A stretch of 64,000 bases of DNA from assembly GCF_000222485.1 (NCBI RefSeq), contig NC_015914.1:4880001-4944000 (forward strand), in the 5' to 3' direction. A program made the translations under genes and the position numbers. Every line of letters starts with the position of its first letter. Positions within the stretch are counted from its first letter, which is position 1. The notes under the pieces are model-generated. The model saw only the letters and a list, made by a program, of their open reading frames with translations, ran no database searches and was not told the DNA's origin. Shown here piece by piece: positions 25,890 to 35,732 of this stretch. This DNA comes from Cyclobacterium marinum DSM 745 (GTDB lineage Bacteria; Bacteroidota; Bacteroidia; Cytophagales; Cyclobacteriaceae).

Positions 25890-27523
25890 TGTCCTTTTTC
25901 TAATTTTATTTCTATGCCATCCATCAATTCCTTTCCTTGGTAAGTTTGACTAGATTCTCCTTTTGAGAAATTGACCAAGTATTTTTGATCTTTGTTTACT
26001 GTAAACCACTCAGGAAGTTGATTGATCCTTGGGTAATCCAAAGGTAAATTGAAAATACTTTGATGCCTCTGATGATCAAACTTGATTTTTCCTTCCCAAT
26101 TTTCGTCACTCACCAAGCTTACTAAAATACCATTTTCCAAAGGGATTGCCCCTAGATATAATTCTTTTTTCCACGGAAAAGCCGTCACCCCTTGGCTTTT
26201 CCACAATGAATACATGATACTAGTTCTAGCAAAATTCCCATCTCCGTGCCAACCTTCAATTATTCCTGTATTTCTATAAGCTTCTGTAGCTTTTCTATGG
26301 GCGGAATCCTGTAATGACCACATTTGCTGAATTTGGCTGTCAATCCACTCTTTAGTCTCGGGTAATGCTTCTCTATTGTAAAGATTTAAAGCACTTTCGA
26401 TGGCATCAGCATATCCGTCTGCACTTCCATCTTCCCAATCATATTGGCTATAATTGTGAAGGTTTTTCAAAGCTTTGATTACCGCTTTTTGATACGGTTC
26501 ATACTTGTCTTGCAAAAATACGCTATAGTAAGCGTTGTAGGTATAACCCCAGGTATCTGCTATCTTATCATCTAAAACTTTACCGGTTACTGGATTAATT
26601 TGATTGTAAAATAGGCCATCTTCATTTATGCCAACCTCCAGAATTCTGTCCAACATTCGGTAAATATGAGGCTTGTAGGCAGCGGCTTTTTCCGCATCAC
26701 TATTTGCCACTGCAACATAGAGTTCGCATAAACCTGAAACGATTTCACATCCATGATCCCTTAACCGTAGTACTTCAATATCATCTGTAGGATGCTGATC
26801 CCCTAATAAATAGTAATCCCCTAAGCGTTTTGCCCAATTTAAGTATTTATCATCCGCTGTCATCCAATATACACGTGAAAGTGCCTGAAGTAATTCACCG
26901 TTTACTTCTACATTTAAAGAAGGTATGTTGCCAAAGGCTGTTTCATAAATGGCATTTTTCCATATGTCATCTATTAATGCAATCATTCTTTCTGACCACG
27001 GAGTATGTCCTATGTACTCTGTTAAAGGTAAAAGACCGTCTTTGATGTATTCTGAGGAGCCAAAAATAATTTCATCCTTGTCAATCTCTTCTTTATCAAA
27101 ACCCTTTTTAGTAAAGGAATAGGTGTCCGGAAGCCTATCAAGTCTAGAAGTTAGCTCTATTTCGGTTTGAAGGATTTTTGCCATTTTTCCATTATATAAG
27201 GCAGGGTCTAAGATTGCAGAAGTAAGCACCATGAAAGGATAATTGTCTGCAGCCGCATCTTTGGCATTCCAAATATCAATGCTTTCTTTAAGATTTCTAG
27301 GGATCAATCCACTTTCCTGATCAGCTTGGGCTAACCATGCCTTGACAAATAATAAGCTTCTTCGAAAGCCTTCATGCGCCAAATAACCATTTTCGATGGC
27401 TAACTTTTCCTTGGCATTATCGACATTAGTTAAAGGTTCATTACATGAACCAATAAGAAAAATTAAACCAATAGAGAAAAAACATAGATTTCGCTGGCTT
27501 TGGGTTTTTAAGTGGTGGTGCAT
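25856..27523 (-). CDS. Lipoprotein with helical (alpha/alpha-toroid-like) fold, unknown function
   Basis: 555 residues. Lipoprotein signal with lipobox LIGSC near residue 27. The body (about 45-455) is helix-rich and rich in Trp/Tyr, with recurring patterns of the kind seen in six-hairpin glycosidases (SLNVEVNGELLQALSRVYWMT, DTWGYTYNAYY, DWEDGSADGYADAIESALNLY, GWHGDGNFART). A smaller beta domain appears to follow (about 455-550). Conserved-looking Asp, Glu and His residues could be catalytic, but I cannot name a family. It lies 9 bases after the unknown exported protein at 27533-29503, so the two form an operon. Confidence 0.75.
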   Translation of the reverse strand: MHHHLKTQSQRNLCFFSIGLIFLIGSCNEPLTNVDNAKEKLAIENGYLAHEGFRRSLLFVKAWLAQADQESGLIPRNLKESIDIWNAKDAAADNYPFMVLTSAILDPALYNGKMAKILQTEIELTSRLDRLPDTYSFTKKGFDKEEIDKDEIIFGSSEYIKDGLLPLTEYIGHTPWSERMIALIDDIWKNAIYETAFGNIPSLNVEVNGELLQALSRVYWMTADDKYLNWAKRLGDYYLLGDQHPTDDIEVLRLRDHGCEIVSGLCELYVAVANSDAEKAAAYKPHIYRMLDRILEVGINEDGLFYNQINPVTGKVLDDKIADTWGYTYNAYYSVFLQDKYEPYQKAVIKALKNLHNYSQYDWEDGSADGYADAIESALNLYNREALPETKEWIDSQIQQMWSLQDSAHRKATEAYRNTGIIEGWHGDGNFARTSIMYSLWKSQGVTAFPWKKELYLGAIPLENGILVSLVSDENWEGKIKFDHQRHQSIFNLPLDYPRINQLPEWFTVNKDQKYLVNFSKGESSQTYQGKELMDGIEIKLEKGHQISFVVSSKE

Positions 27524-27532
27524 TATTCTTAT

Positions 27533-29503
27533 CTATTTTTCTAGAATTATTCCTTCTTGGTAGATGGCTTTTATAAGTTGGTGAGGCCATGATTTACTCA
27601 GGTAATAATAACCTGAACTTTCATTTTGCAGGCTCTCTACAAAAAGATTATTATTCAATCCTTCAAACTTAACATATATTTTAAATGCTTGTTGATTATC
27701 AACCATTATTTCTTCTTCTACGTTTATTGACGCTTGGATAACTTCAGGAATTATCAATTTTCGATTTACTGACTTGTTATTTACGGAAAGAATTTGACTT
27801 TGGACAGAAAGGTCAAAAAATCCCAAATTTACTTTCAGGCCCAAGTCGAGGGGGAGAGAACGCAATGCACCATGAAACTGTAATATATCAAATAATCCCG
27901 GGTTTCCTGGAAGATAATAAGTTTGCTCACCTTGTGTCGCATTTTTGGCAATTAAGGTTATGCTGTCACCATAATGAATTTGAATTTTTGTTTCACCATG
28001 TTCATATATTCTCTTTTTTGGAAAATGATTGTTCTCATCTAACCACAACAAGTAGGATGAAATTTTATTATTGTCTGTAGCCATACTATCGAAAGCAGAG
28101 GTAGGTGAATTTAATGTCGCTTCTTCTTCTTTTCGAAATTCAGAAACAGTTGTTACTAAAAAATCTTCAAAATTATCCTCCTTAGATGCTTTAGTAGCCA
28201 ATTTGTTCTTAGAAAAAAGCGCCAATATGGACTCCTTCAATTTCAAGGTATCCTGGTCAATATCAAAGGATTGAAAAATATTACTAAAACCACTATTCAT
28301 GGCTTTAACTTGTTCTATAGAGAGGGAAGAAGTTTTTGTTATTCTACCATATTTAGGATCTATGTCATTGATTACTATGTAATTGTGGTTGTTGGTGTCT
28401 GTATTATTTTTATTAATTCTATATTTCCAGATTGGAAAAGAATTTAATTTTATACTTAATTCTTCTTCCCAATTGTTTGGTGTGATAAGGTCATTATCGT
28501 TTTTTATATACCTATAAAAAATGTTGGGCTTAAACTCATGATCAGTAGAGGTAGTAACTGGAACAAGAACAGGTGAGGGTTTTGGGTCCAAGGCAATGGA
28601 CTTGCTGATTAATTCAGCCCTTAAGAGCAATTCATTATCATCTAAAGAATCAATAGTGTAGGGAAAAGGGTCAAAAAATGATTTAAAATCTAAATTTTTA
28701 GGTGCTATTTCATATTTAAATATTTTTAATGAATCCTTTGGATCACCTTCAATATGATAGGCAGAATACAATGGGTATTTTTCATTTCCTTCATTGACTA
28801 AGAATTTCCCTGATTGTCCTACATAGTTTGGGATAGAAAATTCAAATCCTTGGTTTCCATTGGGTGATGAAGCAAGGCCGGAACCACGTAGGATTTCATT
28901 ATTTTTTTTGAAACTTACTTCCCCTGAAATAACTTCTAGCTCTCCCGAAGGTCCAAATATTTTTCCTTGTAAATTATTTATTTTTGGCCTGGGTATGATT
29001 TGTTCTTTGATGTTTAGGTACAAATGGATATTTACCCCATCGATTGCTGTAAAGGAAATCCGACCTTGTAGGGTAACTTTATTTCCTTGAACATCATAAA
29101 TAAAATCATCTGATGAAGTGGCGGAGCTGAAATGACTGGTTTTCAAATTAGGTAGACATGGGGTAGGGTGAAAGTTTGCCCTATCTATTCCTCCCTGCCA
29201 AGTGTCAGAGGAATTTAAACCTTTTTTTAAAACCAATTCATTCCATTGAATGATAGGGCTTTTTTGAGTGGTCAATAAGTCAGGCAAAAGGCAATAAATC
29301 CGTTCTTTTCCTTCTGGGAAGACCATGATTTCAGGTAACGCTATCTCCTGAGTGCCTGTTGGTGATATGATTTCCAAATAACTTAGGTTGGTAGCAGAAG
29401 GACCTAGTGTTAAATCAGGGCAAGGTTCAGCATAAATTGGATAGGTAAATATTAACCATGAAATTGCCATAAAACTCACCCTAAAAAGCGCTTTACCTAT
29501 CAT
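27533..29503 (-). CDS. Large exported protein of unknown function
   Basis: 656 residues with a signal peptide (about 1-25, ending IYAEP). No domain recognised. The sequence is dominated by beta-strand patterns with hydrophilic loops, suggesting several beta-sandwich modules, and contains no obvious catalytic motif or T9SS tail. It precedes the lipoprotein gene by 9 bases on the minus strand; the pair may form a surface complex. Alternatives include a glycan-binding protein or a large scaffold. Confidence 0.72.
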   Translation of the reverse strand: MIGKALFRVSFMAISWLIFTYPIYAEPCPDLTLGPSATNLSYLEIISPTGTQEIALPEIMVFPEGKERIYCLLPDLLTTQKSPIIQWNELVLKKGLNSSDTWQGGIDRANFHPTPCLPNLKTSHFSSATSSDDFIYDVQGNKVTLQGRISFTAIDGVNIHLYLNIKEQIIPRPKINNLQGKIFGPSGELEVISGEVSFKKNNEILRGSGLASSPNGNQGFEFSIPNYVGQSGKFLVNEGNEKYPLYSAYHIEGDPKDSLKIFKYEIAPKNLDFKSFFDPFPYTIDSLDDNELLLRAELISKSIALDPKPSPVLVPVTTSTDHEFKPNIFYRYIKNDNDLITPNNWEEELSIKLNSFPIWKYRINKNNTDTNNHNYIVINDIDPKYGRITKTSSLSIEQVKAMNSGFSNIFQSFDIDQDTLKLKESILALFSKNKLATKASKEDNFEDFLVTTVSEFRKEEEATLNSPTSAFDSMATDNNKISSYLLWLDENNHFPKKRIYEHGETKIQIHYGDSITLIAKNATQGEQTYYLPGNPGLFDILQFHGALRSLPLDLGLKVNLGFFDLSVQSQILSVNNKSVNRKLIIPEVIQASINVEEEIMVDNQQAFKIYVKFEGLNNNLFVESLQNESSGYYYLSKSWPHQLIKAIYQEGIILEK

Positions 29504-29568
29504 AATTTCAATGGTTTTAGACCAAATATTTAATGATATATAATTTAAGAAAATTATTGGGTAAATAA

Positions 29569-29601
29569 AAAATCCTTATGTTTTCAATGCATAAGGATTT
29601 T
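29569..29601 (-). terminator. Terminator downstream of the glmS-DUF4954 transcript
   Basis: A 12-bp perfect stem AAAATCCTTATG (29569-29580) and CATAAGGATTTT (29590-29601) with a 9-base loop. Read on the minus strand it is followed by a T-rich run, so it would end transcripts from the gene stopping at 29882, about 280 bases upstream of it. Confidence 0.65.
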
Positions 29602-29881
29602 AAACTGAAATATGCAATCAACCTTCTATTAGGTGCTGAAATCGCTTCAAAATCAGCCACTCTGTTGTTGTTTTCAATTTCTCCATAGCGGTGCTATGCT
29701 AAAATTTCCATACAGCCTAAATTTTTGTGATTGCATCCCTCCTTACAAAATCTATTGTATAATCCGGGTTTAATTTAAGAGGAAAAATACTTAGCATTTT
29801 TTTTAAAACAGAAACTAATAAACCCTAAGCCTACTACGTTTAAATTTCCATGTTTTATGGGGAACATAATCAGATTAAGAA
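29602..29881. other. Spacer with a 22-codon minus-strand frame and a palindrome
   Basis: The spacer after the DUF4954 gene holds CATAGC-GGT-GCTATG at 29684-29698. From the ATG at its edge a 22-codon minus-strand frame runs 29686-29618 (begins MEKLKTTTEW, ends LIEG) to a stop just before the terminator. I cannot tell whether it is translated. The spacer otherwise looks non-coding; it may carry a small repetitive element. Confidence 0.4.
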
Positions 29882-32092
29882 CTATTTTAAGGCAATTAGG
29901 AATTGATCTATTTGTTCCATAAACTTTTTACTTTCTATCTTTTCTGATTGAATAAAGCTATTGTCTTCCAATGAACCCAATACCTGGTCTCTTTCTTTTT
30001 CATCAGCATATACCATGTTCCTAAATGGATTGTCATAATCTTTTTTTCTGCTGATGTATATGCTATCGGACATCCATTGTCGAAAAGTTTTCGCCTTTGT
30101 CAACATTTGGATCAAATGTGCACTGGTGAATTCAGAAGTGGGAATGACTTCTGATGCAAAAAATATAGCGAAAGCATGTTTGGTTTTTTCTTGTTCATAT
30201 TCATTTCCTAGATTTTTATAACACAAATGCAATTCCTTCCAAGAGTTGATTTTTTTATTCTTTATATCTGTAATCATTTGATCCATACTTGATTTTGGTA
30301 CCAGTTGACCACCTAGATTAACCCATACTTCCGGTTGGGAAAGGTCTGATGTCAAATTTTTTATCAAGCCACCATCACGTAAATCTGTTTCAGCATAGTA
30401 TTTTGTTAAGCAGTAAACCGGGTAATAATTAATGACTTGTTTGAAACGCAAGTAAGCATCTGTCAATTTGATTACTCGTATTTTTCTCTTGCTGTTTTCC
30501 CAGCCTGAAGCAAAATATGTTAATTCTTGCAGGATAGGGTCATCAGAATCTAGCAGTTCCTTTCCTTTTTCTTTTATGGATTGAATGGACACTTTATCCT
30601 CGGTAGGAAACTTTTGATAATAAGCTTTCCCACAAATTTCTTCCAAGATAGCAAGGGATTTAAGTACTTCCATCATACTGTCTGGAGCTAGAAAATCAAA
30701 TTCTAATCTTTGAAACTTTTCTATCCTTTTGTCTCTAGCTTCATATTTCCATGCATTCCTAGACAATGCATATAGGTTGTATTGAAACCAATAGGCAGGC
30801 ATAACTACTAACTCATTATTGGTAACATCATTGCTCAACAAAGAAAAAGGAATGGGTATATCCAATTCTGCAGGGTAGTCTCCTTTTGCAACAATGGTAA
30901 ATGTAGCTAAGCGGGAATTGTGTTTCAGGCTTACACACAAGCCCGGCCAGAAGCCCCTTCCAGCTATGATTTCACCATCTGCACCTCTGGAATTGTGGTT
31001 GGAGCCTACAGTGGCTCCGGCTGCCATATTGCTTTGACCTTGCACTAATGCTGCACACAAAAACGAATTGTTATGGTGCTGTTCATGGGAGGGGAAAATC
31101 AATGAATTTAAAACTTCACAACATGAAATGGTAGCATTTGAACCCAAATAACTATTGATTAATCGGGCACCATATTTAAGCTGCGTTTGTGCTGCCATCA
31201 AGAATCGTACAGCCTTTACCCCATAAAAAACAGTGCAACCTTCACTTACAATCCCATTGACAAGCTCACACCCTTCACCAATTTGGGTACTTGCATCCGG
31301 TGTTGAGTGGATGCTTAAATTTTTGAGTTTATTTGCACCTTTTATATAGGCATCGGAACCAAACCAAACATCTTTAATAATTAAGGTGTTTTTAATGATA
31401 CAACGATCACCTACTTTGCCATAGTAACCCCGCTTAACATCAAATTCATTTTGGGTAAATTCCAAAAGTCTTGACTGAAAAAGTGTATCTGTTCTGTTCC
31501 TTGACCAAAGCCATGCATCTCCCGGAAGCATTCCACTAAAGGGAGCTACCTTCCTTCCTCCGTTTTCATTACAGAGTTCTAACCATATTCTCACTTCTTC
31601 CTTTTCCCCTTCTTTCACAATGCCATTGCCAAATTTTGCGTGACTTGTAGTCGACATTTCATTGATATTTACCAATATGGCTTCATTACCTATGATATAA
31701 TGAGAAAGGTAGCTAACATTGTCAATGATTACATTGTCTCCAATATCACAACTTATGATATGACTATTGTAAAGACCTACAGGCATTCTTAGATTATGGT
31801 ATTCCAAGAAAAAAGGTTCTAATTTCCCAATTCTTATCAAGCCAAAGAATTTGCAGTTTTTGACCAACTCCGGATTAAATGCGTCGGAAACCAAAATTTT
31901 ATTCCAATCATCTGCTTGATTTTGATTACGAACTAATTGTTCGATTTCATTCGCATTGAGATTCCGAAAGAGGGTTTTGGTTCTATTTTGCTTATTCCGA
32001 AGGTAATATTCATCAGCCCCTTCAGGAAGGTATTTTGGCTCTATGAATTGGTAACCTAAAGCTGAAATAGGGTGGCGTGTTATTTTATTCAT
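29882..32092 (-). CDS. DUF4954 family protein (left-handed beta-helix)
   Basis: 736 residues, cytoplasmic. The middle (about 100-420) shows hexapeptide-style repeats such as IGDNVIIDNVSYLSHYIIG, GSDAYIKGA and IGEGCELVNG, typical of left-handed parallel beta-helices in acyl- and nucleotidyl-transferases. The later HEQHHNNSFLCAALVQGQSN and GATVGSNHNSRGADG segments match what I know of DUF4954. Function is unestablished; a nucleotide-sugar or acyl-transfer role is plausible because it lies 26 bases downstream of glmS, which makes glucosamine-6-phosphate. Confidence 0.85.
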   Translation of the reverse strand: MNKITRHPISALGYQFIEPKYLPEGADEYYLRNKQNRTKTLFRNLNANEIEQLVRNQNQADDWNKILVSDAFNPELVKNCKFFGLIRIGKLEPFFLEYHNLRMPVGLYNSHIISCDIGDNVIIDNVSYLSHYIIGNEAILVNINEMSTTSHAKFGNGIVKEGEKEEVRIWLELCNENGGRKVAPFSGMLPGDAWLWSRNRTDTLFQSRLLEFTQNEFDVKRGYYGKVGDRCIIKNTLIIKDVWFGSDAYIKGANKLKNLSIHSTPDASTQIGEGCELVNGIVSEGCTVFYGVKAVRFLMAAQTQLKYGARLINSYLGSNATISCCEVLNSLIFPSHEQHHNNSFLCAALVQGQSNMAAGATVGSNHNSRGADGEIIAGRGFWPGLCVSLKHNSRLATFTIVAKGDYPAELDIPIPFSLLSNDVTNNELVVMPAYWFQYNLYALSRNAWKYEARDKRIEKFQRLEFDFLAPDSMMEVLKSLAILEEICGKAYYQKFPTEDKVSIQSIKEKGKELLDSDDPILQELTYFASGWENSKRKIRVIKLTDAYLRFKQVINYYPVYCLTKYYAETDLRDGGLIKNLTSDLSQPEVWVNLGGQLVPKSSMDQMITDIKNKKINSWKELHLCYKNLGNEYEQEKTKHAFAIFFASEVIPTSEFTSAHLIQMLTKAKTFRQWMSDSIYISRKKDYDNPFRNMVYADEKERDQVLGSLEDNSFIQSEKIESKKFMEQIDQFLIALK

Positions 32093-32118
32093 TATGCGAT
32101 TAGCTGTATTAAAAAAAA

Positions 32119-33954
32119 TTATTCAACAGTAACGGATTTTGCTAAATTTCTGGGTTTATCTACATCCAGTCCCTTGGCTAGTCCTGTATAATAAGCCAAA
32201 AGTTGTAAAGGGACAACACTAATTAAAGGAGCAATAAGTTCATCAGCAGCAGGAACAGAGATGGTATCATCTGCAATTTCCTCAAATAGGTCGTCATTTT
32301 CTGTAATTACCGCCAAAACCTGACCTTTCCTAGCTTTAATTTCCCTTGCATTACTAACTAATTTTTCATGGTAAACGTCTCTTGTAGCTACAAAAACCAC
32401 AGGTAATGTTTCTTCAACCAGTGCTATTGGACCATGTTTCATTTCAGCTGCCGGATAACCTTCGGCATGTATATAGCTTATTTCCTTTAATTTAAGGGCC
32501 CCTTCCAAAGCAATGGGGAAATTATATCCTCTTCCTAAAAATAGAAAATCACGTGCATGTTGGTATTTCTTAGCTAATTTTTCAATGGAAGTTGCTTCAT
32601 TTAATGCGTCCTGAATTTTATCCGGAACCAAAGACAATTCATTGATCAAATGCTGGTATCTTTCTTTGGATAAGGTGCCCTTAGAATAACCAAGCTTAAT
32701 GGCGATCATATAAAGAACTGTGAGTTGAGCCGTAAAGGCTTTAGTAGAAGCTACGCCTATTTCCGGGCCTGCATGCGTATAGGCACCTGCTTGGGATAAC
32801 CTTGCTATACTTGATCCTACTACATTGACCACTCCGAAAATAAAGGCTCCCTTATTTTTGGCATTTTCCAAGGCCACTAGCGTATCCGCTGTTTCACCAC
32901 TTTGGGATACAGCAATGATCACATCTCCGGGGTTAATTACCGGATTTCTATACCTGAATTCAGAAGCATATTCAACTTCAACAGGAACCCTGCAAAGTTC
33001 TTCTAAAACATATTCTGCCAATAAACCGGCATGCCATGAGGTACCACACCCCACAATGATTATCCTATTGGCTTCCCGCAACAAGTCAAGGTGCTGATCG
33101 ATACCTCCCATGGTGATGGTTCCTTTTTTTGCATCTAACCTTCCTCGAAGACAGTCAAAAACAGCTGTAGGTTGCTCAAATATTTCCTTTAACATAAAAT
33201 GTTCATAGCCACCTTTTTCAATGGCTGCCAATTCCATGTCTAACTTGGTAATAAATGGAGTAATCCTTTCATTTCCCGGGTTTTTTAGAATCAACTCGTC
33301 AGGTTTCACAATGGCCATTTCATAATCATTGATGTATACCACTTCTTTGGTATATTCGATGATTGGAGAGGCATCAGAAGCTAAAAAATGTTCATTTTTT
33401 CCAATACCAATAACTAGAGGGCTTCCTTTGCGTGCAGCAATAAGCGTGTCAGGTTGATCTTGATCCAACAATATAATTACATAAGCGCCAACAATTCTTT
33501 TAAGGGCTATTCGGACAGCTTCTTCAAGGTTATTTGCATCGTTTTGATAAATATCATCTATGAAATGAAGCAATACCTCTGTATCTGTATCGCTTTCAAA
33601 AACATAACCCTTTTGCTGAAGTTCTTTTTTAATCGGAGCAAAGTTCTCAATGATACCATTGTGTACCATAGCTAACTTTCCGGAGGTAGATCGGTGCGGA
33701 TGTGCATTCCGGTCAGAGGGTTCCCCATGTGTCGCCCAACGGGTGTGGCCAATTCCTGATTGGGCATGCAAATTGGTGCCTATTAATGAGGATTCCAATT
33801 CTGCAACTTTACCCATTTTTTTATAGACAGCTAACTCTTTGTCTAATAAAGCAACGCCGGCGCTATCATATCCTCTGTATTCAAGTCTTTGAAGGCCTTT
33901 TAAAATTATTGGATAGGCTTCTCTGGATCCAATGTATGCTACAATTCCACACAT
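32119..33954 (-). CDS. glmS: Glutamine-fructose-6-phosphate aminotransferase (isomerizing)
   Basis: 611 residues, the usual GlmS length. The N-terminal glutaminase begins MCGIVAYIG, so Cys2 is the nucleophile after Met removal; GHTRWATHG and the SDTDTEVL loop follow. Two SIS isomerase domains occupy the C-terminal half (CGTSWHAGL, SQSGETADT, EGALKLKEISY, with the terminal DKPRNLAKSVTVE). It converts fructose-6-phosphate and glutamine to glucosamine-6-phosphate, the first step to UDP-GlcNAc for peptidoglycan and LPS. A long imperfect inverted repeat lies 100 bases upstream. It is co-transcribed with the DUF4954 gene. Confidence 0.97.
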   Translation of the reverse strand: MCGIVAYIGSREAYPIILKGLQRLEYRGYDSAGVALLDKELAVYKKMGKVAELESSLIGTNLHAQSGIGHTRWATHGEPSDRNAHPHRSTSGKLAMVHNGIIENFAPIKKELQQKGYVFESDTDTEVLLHFIDDIYQNDANNLEEAVRIALKRIVGAYVIILLDQDQPDTLIAARKGSPLVIGIGKNEHFLASDASPIIEYTKEVVYINDYEMAIVKPDELILKNPGNERITPFITKLDMELAAIEKGGYEHFMLKEIFEQPTAVFDCLRGRLDAKKGTITMGGIDQHLDLLREANRIIIVGCGTSWHAGLLAEYVLEELCRVPVEVEYASEFRYRNPVINPGDVIIAVSQSGETADTLVALENAKNKGAFIFGVVNVVGSSIARLSQAGAYTHAGPEIGVASTKAFTAQLTVLYMIAIKLGYSKGTLSKERYQHLINELSLVPDKIQDALNEATSIEKLAKKYQHARDFLFLGRGYNFPIALEGALKLKEISYIHAEGYPAAEMKHGPIALVEETLPVVFVATRDVYHEKLVSNAREIKARKGQVLAVITENDDLFEEIADDTISVPAADELIAPLISVVPLQLLAYYTGLAKGLDVDKPRNLAKSVTVE

Positions 33955-34054
33955 AATAAAATATCAGAATATTGTTTCGAAAAAAAAGATTGAATAATGT
34001 TATCTCGAAAATTAATGAATAATTATGATGTTTAACAATATTCAATTTTGAAAC

Positions 34055-34121
34055 AAATAGGAGAGAAAATTATAAATTGAGGAAGTGTTTTCCTTACAAT
34101 TTTATTTTCTCTCCTTAATTT
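34055..34121 (-). repeat. Long imperfect inverted repeat upstream of glmS
   Basis: Two arms of about 30 bases face each other around a short loop: the left begins AAATAGGAGAGAAAAT and the right ends ATTTTCTCTCCTTAATTT. It lies 100-167 bases before the glmS start and about 130 bases after the sulfatase stop, so it could be a sulfatase terminator or a structured glmS leader. The flanks are AT-rich without a clean T-run. Confidence 0.7.
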
Positions 34122-34250
34122 GTGAAAAATTTATGAAACTACTTTTGTATGTCTGTTAATTTTGTAAAATAGGGTATTAATGTAGCTTTATTTAACCTTA
34201 TTCTTGCTGCATGAGGAAACTATTTAATGAAAATTATTTGAATATTTTCC

Positions 34251-35639
34251 TCACTTTTTTTCGGTTTTAACAATATTTATCCAGTTTTCATACATTTTAG
34301 ACAACTCTTCCACTTTTTTAGGATATTGTTGGCCAAGATTTTTGTGTTCTGTAGAATCCATTTCCATATTGGTCAAATAGAGTCTGTCAGCTTCGGTAAA
34401 GGTCAGCTTGCCGGTTGGGTCAGTTGGATTGCCTAGCAATTTCCATGGGCCTTTACGGACTGCCCAAGCATGCTTTTTATTTTCGGGGTCTCCGGTACCC
34501 CAAAACATGGTTTCATGAGGGCTTGGTACATTGGCATCTAATATTAAGGGTAGTAGGCTTTTTCCATCAATATTTTGGCTTGCTGGGATTTTTATACCTG
34601 TCAACTCAGCTAGTGTAGGCATCCAATCAATGCTATTGGCCCAATGGTGGCGAGCTTCATCTTTTGGCAACATAGAAGGGAATCTGATTATGGCCGGAAC
34701 CCTTATTCCTCCTTCTAACATACTAAATTTTGCACCGCTTAAAGGGCCTGCATCCCCACCACCAAAAAACGCACGTTCCTCAACACTGTATCCATGGTCT
34801 GATTGGTATACAATAATGGTGTTTTCCAGTTCACCTATTGCTTTAAGGTGGTGGTAGATTTCTCCTACCATTTCATCAATTGTAGAGACAAAAGCCGCAT
34901 ATTCTTTACGGGGGCTTTCTAAGTCAGCATAATAATCAAGCCATTTAGGATCTCCCTGGTAGGGGTAATGTGGCATATTGATGGCCCAGTAGGTGAAAAA
35001 TGGTTCTTCTGATTTTTCGCTAATAAATTGCTTCATCTCTTGTACCATTAGGTCACCGAAAAACTCTCCGGGTCTGTAAATTTCTGTTTCATTCCGATAC
35101 AAGTCATGAAGGTTTGGACCATGCCAATAAAAGAAATGTGAGAAATTATCTATACAACCTCTTTGATGACCAAAGAAATAATCAAACCCCTGCCCATTAG
35201 GTAATTTTTCCGGGGTGTGCCCCAAATGCCATTTGCCTATTAAACCTGTTCGATAGCCATTTGACTTGAACATCTCGGCCATGGTAATTTCCTCAGTAGG
35301 CAGACCTGACTTCCCTTCAGGATCTGAATGTGGGGGAGAAACGTTACCGAATAGACCTGCATTAAAATTATACTTTCCGGTCATGAGTGCTGCCCTAGAG
35401 GGTGAACAAACCGGTGCTGCGGCATAAAACTGGGTGAATTTTACACCCTCCTCAGCCAATCTGTCAATATTTGTTGTTACCAAGTCTTTGGCTCCATAAC
35501 TTCCTAGATCTTTGTACCCTTGATCGTCTGTAAGGATTACAATTACATTTTGTTTTTTAGAGGTGTTTTTTTGTTGTGCCAGTGTGGGTTGGCTAAAGAG
35601 TAGCCCTAAAATCAGGCAGGAATATAAAATTCGGTTCAC
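34251..35639 (-). CDS. Secreted sulfatase (arylsulfatase family)
   Basis: 462 residues with a signal peptide (about 1-22, ending LAQQ). The sulfatase fold starts with VILTDDQGYKDLGSYG (two metal-binding Asp). The active-site Cys is C78 in VCSPSRAALMTGKY, the C-x-P-x-R motif that is converted to formylglycine. GKWHLGHTPE and YQSDHGYS supply further ligands. It should remove sulfate esters from glycans in the periplasm and needs an anaerobic or aerobic maturase encoded elsewhere. It is transcribed away from the SGNH esterase gene 93 bases upstream. Confidence 0.93.
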   Translation of the reverse strand: MNRILYSCLILGLLFSQPTLAQQKNTSKKQNVIVILTDDQGYKDLGSYGAKDLVTTNIDRLAEEGVKFTQFYAAAPVCSPSRAALMTGKYNFNAGLFGNVSPPHSDPEGKSGLPTEEITMAEMFKSNGYRTGLIGKWHLGHTPEKLPNGQGFDYFFGHQRGCIDNFSHFFYWHGPNLHDLYRNETEIYRPGEFFGDLMVQEMKQFISEKSEEPFFTYWAINMPHYPYQGDPKWLDYYADLESPRKEYAAFVSTIDEMVGEIYHHLKAIGELENTIIVYQSDHGYSVEERAFFGGGDAGPLSGAKFSMLEGGIRVPAIIRFPSMLPKDEARHHWANSIDWMPTLAELTGIKIPASQNIDGKSLLPLILDANVPSPHETMFWGTGDPENKKHAWAVRKGPWKLLGNPTDPTGKLTFTEADRLYLTNMEMDSTEHKNLGQQYPKKVEELSKMYENWINIVKTEKK

Positions 35640-35732
35640 AGTTAATTGAATTATTTAGGTTTTTATCTTCTTAATTTTTCTAAATTAGTTGCTTAATCTT
35701 TCCTAAAAAATAATTTCTCAAATTTTATTATT

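Noticed and set aside
33955..34250. A glmS ribozyme in the glmS upstream region
   Set aside because: I found no element resembling the Firmicutes ribozyme; the inverted repeat there has a different layout.
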